A program made the translations under genes and the position numbers. The notes beneath the pieces were generated by a model. It made no database searches. It had not been told where the DNA came from and saw only the letters and a program-made list of their open reading frames with translations. 64,000 nucleotides of DNA from Siphonodentalium dalli. Lineage: Eukaryota; Mollusca; Scaphopoda; Gadilida; Siphonodentaliidae. Location of the stretch: positions 115,529,319 through 115,593,318 of the forward strand of contig CP136066.1 in NCBI GenBank assembly GCA_032622095.1, written 5' to 3'. Below are positions 22,301-35,216 of this stretch, in pieces. Position 1 is the first letter of the stretch. Every line of letters begins with the position of its first letter.

Positions 22301-25300
22301 CAGCTTTCTCCAAGGTGGATAGGTCCCCCATAATGGATCTATTCATTTGCTCTGTTGGTATTGAAATAAAGTTGAATTTGTTCAATGTATATGTACAGGT
22401 TTTATTTTCTCCATGTTTCACCCAACATGTTCCATACAAAAACAAAAAACAATAGTCCATCCCATCCCTGTTCCAGAGAAAAGAGCCTATGATAAACAAG
22501 TAATCTTTGTTAGATGGCCAAATCACAACAATGTTCAATTTGTTACTTTCGAGAATAGTATTAATCGTAACGACTAGATCTGAATTCTCTTTCAACCACT
22601 ACGTTATATTTCTATCTTTGTATGATTTCTCAGAACTTATCCATATAAATGAAAATCTTTACAGGATGTCGTCGAAGCAATTGCAGAGAGTGCCTTCAAG
22701 ACTTCAGACTACCCAGTAATACTTTCATTTGAAAACCATTGCACGTGAGTAGTACTTTGTTTATAACACACTATATATTCACTCTCAAGCTGTCTCAAGT
22801 GAATAATTAATGGCTTCAGTTACTCATAAGTGTAAACATCTGATGGGTGTTGCTATATATAAATATTGCTATTGCTCCCCTGCTCTCCTTGAAGTTGGTG
22901 CCTAATAATAGTGATTGCTTTATTCTAGTGGTCATTACAAGAGGGACAACTGTATCCACTAGCTATTCTTCTCTTTAAAATAGTTCATGATTTCAATAAA
23001 CCTCATTTAAAGTCATTTTTCATTCATGTTCAGAATAGAAATAGGAGTTCATGTTCAGAATAGAAATAGGAGTTCATGTTCAGAATATAAGTTGGATTTC
23101 GTGTTCAGAATAGAAATAGGAGTTCATGTTCAGAATAGAAGTAGGAGTTCATGTTCAGAATATAAGTTGGATTTCGTGTTCAGAATAGAAATAGGAGTTC
23201 ATGTTCAGAATATAAGTTGGATTTCGTGTTCAGAATAGAAGTAGGTGTTCTTGTTCAGAATAGAAGTAGGAGTTCTTGTTCAGAATAGAAGTAGGAGTTC
23301 TTGTTCAGAATAGAAATAGGAGTTCATGTTCAGAATAGAAGTAGGAGTTCATGTTCAGAATAGAAGTAGGAGTTCATGTTCAGAATAGAAATAGGAGTTC
23401 ATGTTCAGAATAGAAATAGGAGTTCATGTTCAGAATAGAAATAGGAGTTCATGTTCAGAATAGAAATAGGAGTTCATGTTCAGAATAGAAGTAGGAGTTC
23501 ATGTTCAGAATAGAAGTAGGAGTTCGTGTTCAGAATATAAGTAGGAGTTCTTGTTCAGAATAGAAATAGGAGTTCATGTTCAGAATAGAAGTAGGAGTTC
23601 ATGTTCAGAATAGAAGTAGGAGTTCATGTTCAGAATAGAAATAGGAGTTCATGTTCAGAATAGAAATAGGAGTTCATGTTCAGAATAGAAATAGGAGTTC
23701 ATGTTCAGAATAGAAATAGGAGTTCATGTTCAGAATAGAAATAGGAGTTCATGTTCAGAATAGAAATAGGAGTTCATGTTCAGAATAGAAGTAGGAGTTC
23801 ATGTTCAGAATAGAAGTAGGAGTTCGTGTTCAGAATATAAGTAGGAGTTCCTATTCAGAATATAAGTATAATGTGGAGATCCAACTACTTCTACTTTGAA
23901 TCTACAGTGTAGACTCAGGAGGTTGAAAATACGGAAACTTGCAGTTAGTACTGGTTCTTCCTATTTAAAACCTTTATAACATGCTGCCAGTTGTGGGCAG
24001 ATAATCATGATTTGTTTATCGTAAATTGTCACTAGGTATTTTTGATATCTGAATAACTGTAAATAGCAGTAAGTGCTTATACTCGATCGTCTTTACAAGC
24101 AAGTTATTTATGGTTAGAAACTTTTCACCATATTGGTATCAATAGTGGAGGCATGATGGCAATGTTATGCTTTTCAGTCACAATTACTCACAAATGGTGT
24201 TAACATGCCTGGCATTGAATCTCTGTCATGAAGCCTAAGCAGAGTTATATGTATGTTGGTATTTATGGCCATATCAGTTCTGTGTATTTCTAATATAGAT
24301 ATATTATAAAATCATGCCACACCATAAGTACAAATGAAACATATAGTCTATATGAAGGATTAACATAAATTACGCTTATTATTACAGAGTTAAACAACAG
24401 ATTAAAATGGCACAACATTGTCGGAACATATTCGGAGATATGCTGCTAACTGATATCATAGAAGATTTCCCGGTGAGTTACTGTTAAGTCTATTTATCAC
24501 ATGATTAGCACTATTTTCCGATGTAATATTCGAGCGTAATAGACACGTGTAATATCGTCGCGTGCAATGACGTCACGCTGCTCTTTGGGACAATGATCGC
24601 TGGCTGCAGTTAATTGTTGTTTTCGATAAAATTTTAGCGATTATATGATCATGTGATAAAAAGTATCTCAAACTCGTTCTATTTTTATACGTAATTTATC
24701 AACCTCGTCCACTAAATTCTATTTGAGCCTCGGTAAACCTCGGCTCAAATCGAATTTAGTGAACTCGGTTGATAAATTCCGTATAAAATAGTAACTCGTT
24801 TGAGATCCTCTATTTATTACGCACCTGTTGCTTTATTACCAGTTATTATATCAAAAACTTTCTTCTAAAATGATACGGAAAAGGAGTTGATAAATCACGA
24901 TATCTACTGGATTTTCCTATAAATAGGAATGATGGGTTAATAACAAGCTCATGCGATGTCATTGGTTTTTTATATATACATATATTACATTGCTTTGAGG
25001 TTGACATGAAGATTTATCAACCCGAGAAAATTAATATTGAATATTAACTTCCAGGTGTTTATCTGATAAACCCAGGGATTTACAATTCCTACTAATAACT
25101 CATGATGTTGTGTGACTTGTTATTAACCTGTCTTGCCTATTTATAGCACAATCCAGTAGATATCGTGATTTATCAACTTCCTTTCCATGTGATTTAGTAT
25201 GGGACTTCTATAAGAAAGTTTATCACATAATAATATGAATTGTTGGCTGATATAAATCCCTGGGTTAAATTTTGACTTGTTGAATCACATTGTTGTATAT

Positions 25301-28300
25301 TCGATGTATCCATGTACATATATACACGGGTAAGTAAAGTATTTCATGCCTAATGGGCTTGATAACATTGGTAGATCATATAATAGAACACTTATTACAT
25401 TGTTTCGAGGTTGACATGAGGATTTATCAACCCTTGGAAGTTAATATTCACCTCTGTGTCTATGGACTCGGCAGGGTTCATGTTGTCATAGCCCCAATTG
25501 GCCAAACAAAATTTCATTTCGCCAAACAAAGTTTTTTTCACCCCAAAATCGGAAATATAATTCAAAAACCAAAATTTATTTATATTACGATCATCTTCTA
25601 ATTGATTAGGTGTTAATGGGTAACAAAATGCACTCATGGCAGTTCATTATCAAATAATGTTAAGAAAACAGTAATGAGGATTAACACTAATGAATCCTTT
25701 GTTCGTCATAAGGCTGAATGGTAGATGGTGGGTAGTGGTATATTGTCAAGTAAAAAAAATTTTATTTCTCGGCCCAGTGTGAAATTTTTGCCTCGGTGAA
25801 TATTAACTTCCTCGGGTTGATAAATCATCTTGTCCCCACATCCGGTTGTAACTAGCAATCTGATTGGCTACAACGCCACGTTTAAATCACCATGGCCCCC
25901 GTCACCCTTGACAGCGGGGTATAAGAGAACGTGCGCCAAACATCGGGGGTATATGAGCATGTGAAACATCAGGGGGTATATGAATAACCCTTGAACTGGC
26001 AGTTTTCACCAATTGTGACGTTGCTCTCACACGCCGAATTTGACGTCACCTGACGCCGGGTCGTTAGGTCAGCTACTGAATTATTCTTATTGGAGTGAAT
26101 TAATCGGATAACCTGTGAAAAACACACATAAATTGAGGAGACATGGTTATTGTTTTGTCGTACAAGACTCCTCATGCAATAATATAGATTTATTGATTTG
26201 TTTCAAGGTTGACATTATTAGTTATCTTCGGCAACATCGGGGGTACATGGAGATTTAATACCTGGATGTCGATTTTGAACCCCGAGGCGGAAAAAAAGAG
26301 ACATCCAGGTATTAAATCTCCATGTACCCCACGATGTTGCCGGAGATAACGATTTTGTCCGGTGAAAGATTGCAAACTTGAATGTCATGCAAAATTTATT
26401 CTTAGTAATGTTATCAGAAATTGACATCTTTTAATAGTTAAATCAATCAAAGTATCAATGAAGATTTTGATCATCATCTGTATTTATATCGACTGGGAAA
26501 ATATCAATATTGTCAGTCACATCGAACCACTCCCATGTTTGGATGGAATGCTCAAATAATATGTACAAACATACATATATACCATATCTCACTACGTTTG
26601 TGTATCGGCTTTATTGGTTTTCAGATGATAATTCCAGCTGTTTGGTATTCTTCTGAAATTGATTATGAAACAGGCAAGCCTTGAAATAGTGTGTCTGTCA
26701 TGTGCAGAAAGAGGTCCCCAGAGGGTGAATTTATGATGCTATCCCGCACGATGGGCTAGTGTTACCAAATTCACCCTCTGGGTACCTCATTCTGCTTTGG
26801 CATCAACTGCTATGGGAGATTAGATTTAAGTTCCCCAGTTGAAGTTGTTGATGTTCACCCATTAGTTAGCTCGATCATGCATTTTATATTCTGCAAATTA
26901 GGAGATATAGAAACCGAAAAGAGGGGAGCACATAACTAAAAACAATGTTAATTTTAGACTATAGATACTTTCCAGATGATGACGCCTAAGCAAAATGAGT
27001 CCCCCAGAGGGAGAATTTGATGATGCTAACCTGCTATGCAGGATAGTGTCACTAAATTCACCCTCTGGGGACCTCATTCTGCAAATGTCAGACACACTAT
27101 TTCAAGGCTTAGAAATGGGCCAACATGCATATTTTGCCACATCTGGCCTTTAAAGATATTTTTATGCCTTGTGATAATTATTAGATGATGTTCATATTTT
27201 CAGCTAAATTCAGATATTCCATTACCAAGTCCAGAACAGATGAAGAGGAAAATATTAATTAAAAATAAAAAGAAGCACTACTCAAAACGTGAGTTCTTTA
27301 TATAATTTAATTGTAATGGCCCAACAGATAATATATACTATATATTAGTTAATATATAGTCAAACTTCGTTAAGTCGAATGTCGGTAACTTGAAAACCCC
27401 ACATAAGTTGAAGTCATTGCCTAGTCTCAGCTGAACTTGTGTGCAAAGTCAATAAAATAAACATGGTTAAGTCGAGGGTGGAGAAGTCAAGATTCAGTTT
27501 AAGTCGAAATGAAATTTGGGTGTTTATAACACTAATTACTAATACTATGGTTAAGTCGATATTGCTGTCGTCTGCGCATCACCATATGATTATCACTAGG
27601 TGTGCTTCCATTTAATTGCCCTAAAAAGCTGTGAGGTATGATTGCAAGTTTCCTGGAGTCTTTGTTTGTCTTAATGCATTTTTATTTAACATATTCACGA
27701 GGTGCGTGCATGGGTCAATTTCCTCCACATGAGGAATACTTTTGACATGGTAGCATACGAAATGAAAATCATATTTAAACCGCCTGATATAGAGAATAAT
27801 TTTATTCAGTCATGTCGTCCCAAAACGAAAACGATGTTCCAAAGAAAGAAATGCGCCATCCATCTGACAACGGAAAGAAACAAATGGATGTTAATAATTC
27901 CTCAATTTAGTAAATACCATTCATTGTAACCACTTCCAGTTCAAATGTTATCTTTCTGGTATATCTACTGCAAATTTGTTGATTGTTTTGATGTCATATA
28001 CTGTGTTTTAATTATATTATTCAATAAATATTCATATTAAGTACCATCTGGTCTGCAGACTACTGATCTAGTGTGTGTTTGTGCACATGGTGGAAAATAT
28101 TTGTTTTCGGGTCAAAATTAATTTGCTGGTTTCAAATTTCGGGTCACCAAGTGGTCGAAATGGTTAAGTCAAATGCATGGATAACTTAAAGTAATCCAAC
28201 CGTCCCATGCAATTCAACTTAACAAAGTTTGACTATATGTATAATATGACTGCCATTTTTTAGTGGGAATTGTTATATCCCAATGTACATATGAACTAGA

Positions 28301-31300
28301 TATCTGGCATTCACTCAATAACTGCATGTTTCGATTTTACTAGTACATTTGACATTGATGGCTTGACTGTGTTGAACATTAATGGACACAGTCACACCAG
28401 GTTACCTTCAATAGGCCACAATAACTTACAATGTTGCTGCATGGGCTTCTCAACAAATCAAATATATATATTATTGTGCTACCAAAGTACCAATGGTATT
28501 TGATAAAGGCAGTATAACAAACGTTACTTATTTTATTGATGTGTCTTGAGACTCATCGGTTTGATTTTCTGATGATGACAATGAAGGCCATGAGGTCGAA
28601 AGCTTCAACAATTGAACAGTCTGTTGATTTTTGTGCTTGAGAACTACAACCACGGATGTGATCTCCATCCAGTCCTGGTGTGCTGATAAATGAATGAGAC
28701 TAGATTTCTTTGTGAAAACAATCCTTGACCAGACAATGATTTTTTTGTTCATATACAGGCCGAAAAATTGCACAGAAAACCTCAACCAAGAGTGAAGTAG
28801 CGAAAGTAGCTGAACCAGGATCAGATACACCGAAATCAATAGAACGGACAGGATCTAAAGAGGGCGAGAGTGTTAGCACTCCTGAGAGGCGTGTCCCAGC
28901 AGTGCCTCAAATGAGTCCAGAGAAAAAACTCGATCAAATGGGCGAAACGTTTGATTCTGACCTTGAAAAGGAAAGTGATGATGATGACGATTATATTCCT
29001 GGCCTGACTGAGGAAGAGGAGCAGATACGACAGCGTCAGAAAAAAGAGAGGGTATGTGATATATCCATAGTCAATATGTCTCTACATTTTAGCTTTGGTC
29101 AGAGGTTATATAGCAAATGTTAGACCAAATAAAGGCAACCAGCAATTCTAAAGAGAAAGGATACCCACATACCACGGGTTTCGTCCATTAAGTTTTACCA
29201 GAGTTACGGCCCTTGCTTGACGTGGAAATTTGTGCATTTTGGTTCTGTCCGAAAATATCACCTTGTTACTAGGGTGTTAATTATCAGATTTTATTGTCCT
29301 TTTGCATGGTGATAGCATAGGTTGATAGAAAGATACCCACATACTAAGGGTTTCGTTCATTATTTTTACCAGAGTTATGGCCCTTGATTGATGTGGAAAT
29401 TTTTGAATTTTGTGTCCGTACGAAAATATCACCTTTTAACTCGGGTGTTAATTATCGGATTTCATTGTCCTTTGGCATGGTGATAGCACAAGTTGGGAGA
29501 AAGGATACCCACATACTATGGGTTTCGTCGAATAATTTTTACAGGGCCCTTGTTTGTCTTGGAAATTTGTGAATTTTGTGTCTGAAACAACATTTCAACT
29601 TGTAACTTGGGCAGTGATCTTCTGATTCAGTTGTGCTTTGGTATGGTTGTAGCGTAGGTTGGCTGAAAGGATACCTACTTACAACAGGTTTCGTCTATTC
29701 AATTTTACTTGAGTTACAACCCTTGTTTTACTTGAAAATTTGTGAATATTGTCTCCGTACGAACATTTCAGCTTTTAATTCGGGCATGGATCATCAGATA
29801 CAGTTGTGTTATGGTATGGTGATAGCCAAACAGGTGGTAAAGGATACCCACATACTTTGTCCATTCATTTTTACCAGCGTTATAACCCTTGTTTAATCTT
29901 GGAAATTTCAGAATTTTGTATTCCTATGAAAATTTCAGCTTGTAACTTTTACAATAGTCATGGATCATCGGATTTGGTTGTGCTTGGTTTAGCCCAGTTT
30001 AAGGGGAAAGTATACACACTTTTTGGATTTATAAATTAACACAAGTTTTCCATCCATAAAAATATTTAGTATGGCCCACTCTCTAAACTGAGCGCCGGGG
30101 GCACATGCCACGCTTGGCATTGCACTTGTTCATAGAGTTATTATTCATTTCTGCCAAATCGATGGCATTGCACAGCTTATCTTGCATCATGCAAGGTCCT
30201 TTGTGGCATGGTATGAATAAGAGTAGGTGATGGTGTGTACCATGCCCATCATATTAGGTGATGTTGTTTACCATGCACGCCATAGGTATGACTATAAGAG
30301 TAGGTGATGGTGTGTACCATGCCCATCATATTAGGTGATGTTGTTTACCATGCCCACCATGACTATTACATTTTATATCACTCCCATTTTCTGGTTACGT
30401 TTATATGTATGTGATCAAATTTATAATTGACCTCATTTATTCTGTGTTTCTGTCACGCTTATTGCAAATGCATATTATAAAAAGTATGATTGTTATTTCC
30501 TTTCATTATTGTCGCCATGTTTTTTAAAATTAGGATCATACACGACAACAGGGGAAGAACCTTCAATCAATCCATAATTGTTTTCTTTCAATTTGCACTA
30601 AAATTCTTGCTGAGCAGTCAAATGATGAATTTTAGCTGACTTCTCAAATATATACTATCTTCTTATTATTATACTCCTGATTTGGCTGTCGATGAAATAC
30701 AAGCATGGCTTTTATACATATTGTCATTGATGTCTATGTCATAAATTAACCACTTCCCTGCTAAATGACTATCATGTCCGGTTCTGATTTATTACCATTG
30801 TCCGGTGGCAAAATATCATGAAAAAGTTGCTAAAATCATGTAACTGATCCCAGAGGGAGGATGTTATCATGATATCCCCTGGGATAGCTTAAACATTTTA
30901 ACATGTCCAACTTCATTCTATCCAAGACATTCAATGTTGACAGCTTAGAATGAATTTTGATTAACTAATTTGCACTGAAGTAGACTCTTACTCATTATAC
31001 ATATATAGGCTAGCAGACTGTGTCATCTTATTTCCGTATTCAGTAGAGACATATAGCAGTGAAGTGATTAATTTAGTTGCATGCTTGAGAATGTAAACAC
31101 TTGAGCCTTAGTTTATTTTTGACTCAGATTGGTAGTAACACAGGGGCCAGGAAAAAGATTGTGGTCTCCCAAAACATAAATTTCTGGGGGACTATAGACG
31201 TCATCCATCAGTCCATACGTCAAGCCGTTTGTGTGTCTGTCACACATTTAATAGGGGTACAGACCATTTTGTCTGTCACATATTATGGGTATCTTCATTG

Positions 31301-34300
31301 TGTAATCAACTCCTCCTGCAGTATTGAATGTAAATGTTTGAAGCTTTAGGATACTGTTCACAATATATTTTGGATGTGCAACATGTGTATTGACAACTGA
31401 AAATATTTTTTTTCACTGAGTTATTCACCTTTATTGACTTTTATAGAACAATTTGGAACTTTTGGAGTCTGAGTACCTTCATTGGGTAAACAACTCCTCC
31501 CACAATTTCAAATGTAGAGAATTGAAACCCACTAATGTGCAACATGTATATGGGCAAAAGAAAACAAATTATTTTAACAGTTATTCCCCTTTCTAGACTT
31601 TTTACCATTATAATTTTCAATTTTTGAAGAATGTTTACAAAAAAATTATTTTTTGTTTGTTCCGAAATAGCCAACCCCTTAAGAAATCTATCTTTTTTCG
31701 GGAAACGTTTGATCGGCGACCTTTTATTGTATATTACAAAATGGGTCACAGGTCTCCATTTCAAGGAAATCACACCAACTTTGGGGAAAATGGCTTTAAA
31801 AACACCTTTTTTTCAAATTACCAATTTTATTGTCAGCTCTATACCCTTCCTTGGACATTATTCTTCAAAACTGACATCCATAAAATATGATAAGGCAAAA
31901 CAAGTTTGAAAAATCCAATCCCAAATTCAAAACCTGATCGACACTGTGTTTAAAATGTCAATAATTAATCACAATCAATGTTAAAATAACAACATTGTGC
32001 ATACAGTGTCTGTTTGTGACAATCAGTTCCAAATTGAACAATTTTTGTGTCCGTTTCATTTGTTCTTAATGCTGTCAGTAAAGAGATGCGGACAAGCAAT
32101 GAGAATAAGAGAAAATATGATTGGCTGCAAAACTGAAAGTAGCTGATTTGCAGCAATCGCATTACAGCTACATGTACCATGGTGTAAAGTTTTTGTTTCA
32201 AAATGGAAGCTGTTGGATACTTTATTTGACATGGAAATGGGCTTGGTAAAATGAATAAAATCCTAATATTTTCTTTCATTCAAGTGACTCAAACATATAT
32301 TTGTTCTCGGTAAGGTTACGCTAGGTAGAGTTATCCAGTTTGTTCAAGTTTACTAACACGTGGCCACATTAAATTGCTAGAAATGATGTTTCTTTTGGGT
32401 CCAAAATTGATGGTTACTGGACGAGGAATTGACATTTAAAGAAAAATCTATCAGGTTTTGAATTTGCAGTTAGAAATGTTCAGACTTGTTTGTGTTATTT
32501 CCTCTAAATGTGGGCTGTGAGTGACGCCATTGATTCAAACAATAATTTAACTAACGAAACTTTTCATCTGCACCGTGCAGTAGAAAGATAATAACTTTTA
32601 TTATTCCAGTAAATAGCTGATAACTAATAAAATGCGAACATTAGCATTTCAAATATGTCTTTTATCTGGGTATATCACATTGTTAAAATGTGTACCTGCA
32701 GAAGTAAAATAGACTTAGATTATGCATCATGCTGCTGAGAATTTCTCAGTTTGAGCTTATATGTGGTGCTGTTTATTGTTTGTTAGCCTTCAATTTGTTT
32801 ATGTGCAGATTTATTTAGCTCATCAACCTCAAACTTCAGTTCATTCCGAATTAATAGTTGATATCATGTTTTGTTACTGATGTCCATTACAGAAACAAGT
32901 AGGGAAAGTTGACAGCGACCAGCTTATAAAAAAGGAAAAAGTTAGCAATTCTGCTCATACTTCCAAGCTTTTTAACACTTCACACAAATCCACATAGCAC
33001 CCATATGCAAGCATTCCACCTAACATTGAATTGCCTAACATTGAATCAACTAATACTGAATGTCTGCATTATATCTACCCAGTTTAAAGTTTATATATCT
33101 ACCCATGCTTTTAAAGGGCCATATTATGTCCAAGCCCCAAACACATATACATCGTTAGAAATAGTTAGATTCATAGTTCAATATCATTCACTTGAAGAAG
33201 ATTAGACAACTAGGTAAATTGTGTTTTGTTAACAACACTTTTATCCTAATTTCTAAGCAGCATAACAGAATCATATATTATTTTAGCTAAATGTGTATCT
33301 TGAACATAACATGACGCATTATATTTAAGAGAAATCAACATATATTATTACCCAGGGGGGAACCTGGTTTACGGGTCGTAATTATATTGTTTTGTTGCAT
33401 TACAACGGGGGTTCATTTATTTTATGCAGAGTGCTGGTGTGCGCTGACAATTTAGAAGAAAGGTCAGTCAAAGTCATGCTACTCATGAAGTTCTATGAGT
33501 ACAGTCCGAGCCAGAATATACCATTGACAAATTAACTTTTGGTGCATGGGATGCGATATATGAGAGGAAAATAAACATCATAATTGACTTGGTTGCCTCC
33601 TTTCTGCTGATCAGTTTAGCGTCCAAAAATTCTGTCGGAATGAGGTCGGTGAAAAATACGGAATAGTAGCCGGAATATGATTAACTGGTGAAGCATTAAT
33701 TAATGGGATAGAACAATAGAACAAAAAACAAACATTTAATCATATATGAATTGAAAAAAATTACCGAAAAACATAAATTAAAGCAAATCCAAGATGGCCG
33801 CCAATGGCACGTGACCCAAAGGCTTTGACCTTGAATGGGTCTCCACGTCAGGGCAGGTGATAGGTCATTGTCATATATACCCACATTTGAAGTTTCAACT
33901 AAATACACCGATAATTACCCGATAGTCATTGCATTACCCACATATACATAAAATAATTGTATTTACACCCATAATGCTTGGCACTGGGGAGTATGTCCGT
34001 GTGGCGGGGTGGCAGCGAAAGAGTTAAAGATGGTCTATCTTTTCCTAACAAGTTTTATGTAGTTTCCGGGGTATAAAATAATAAATATGAATCGAAGACA
34101 CCTGTCCGGAAATACTTCTATCAATTAATATTGATTTTATTTCAATTTTGTTCTGGTGTAAATTTATACAAACTTTCTTGACAGTTTTACAGGCAATTTT
34201 TAGAACATAAATTTCAGGTGCATATGGAACATAGCAAGGGAGAGTACTCTATCTTGTTAGCACTCTCCATCAAGGCAAAATGCCATTTCAATTAAAATAT

Positions 34301-35184
34301 TTTCCAAGAATAAACAATTTTATTATGCCTTTATAAACAATAATATACTTTAATAATAATAATCATATATAATTAAGTTTTGTCTTTGTTTTATTCACAG
34401 AAAAATTGATTTGTAGTCTTGAAATTGAACTTTATAAAAATTATGTTGTTGTAATTGTGGCCCGGATGAGATAGAACTTCTTTAAAATCATACTTCCTGA
34501 CAAATTATATTTTTATCAAAAGTATCTTTTTCGATTGTCATCAAAAGAATCCCAAACCTGGAGCACTTGCGGGATGCTTGAAATCATCTGAAAACTGAAG
34601 ATTATTTTAATAATTTAGCTGATTAATTATGAATTATATATATGCTTAAATTATATGTCCCTCTTGGACAAGATATAAGTGAAACTGTTTACATCAGTTT
34701 AGTTTTAGCTTAGTTTTTATATATGAATTTCATTAACACTGGATATAATTACAGTACCACCTAAATAGAATACAGACTGCTGGTTGTTGGTGCTAAATGG
34801 TTATAAAGCAAAACCTCTCCAAACTGGACTGTCTATAAACTAATTTCCTCGCGATACCGAACAAATTTTCCAGTGTCGAAATCACCCAAGTTCATTCCCA
34901 CTTAAAATTACCTCTGTAAACTGGTGTAACAGTTTATCTCCCCCCCTGATCAACTTCCCCCTCGGGGGGGAAGTTGACCTAGGTTATCTCCCCCCCGCCC
35001 TGATCATCTCCCCCCCGCCTGAATTTTACATACCTTAACATCTATTGGCGTGATAGTCTCATTTTATCATTCACTACGACTATGTGACTTAGAAAAACTA
35101 TCATTGGTGGCAAGGAAGCATGTCTTTTCTTCGGCAGAGACATTATTGTTCAGATTTTTTTTATTGAAAATCATCCAGTTTATC

Positions 35185-35216
<32 letters not shown>

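Noticed and set aside
23022-23870. Regular 25-bp repeats as a possible CRISPR-like array
   Set aside because: Units are contiguous with no unique spacers, and the host is an animal genome; it is a minisatellite.
31624-31909. Overlapping 88- and 92-aa plus-strand frames
   Set aside because: Overlapping frames in AT-rich intron DNA with no recognisable domain and no splice sites consistent with the PLC frame.
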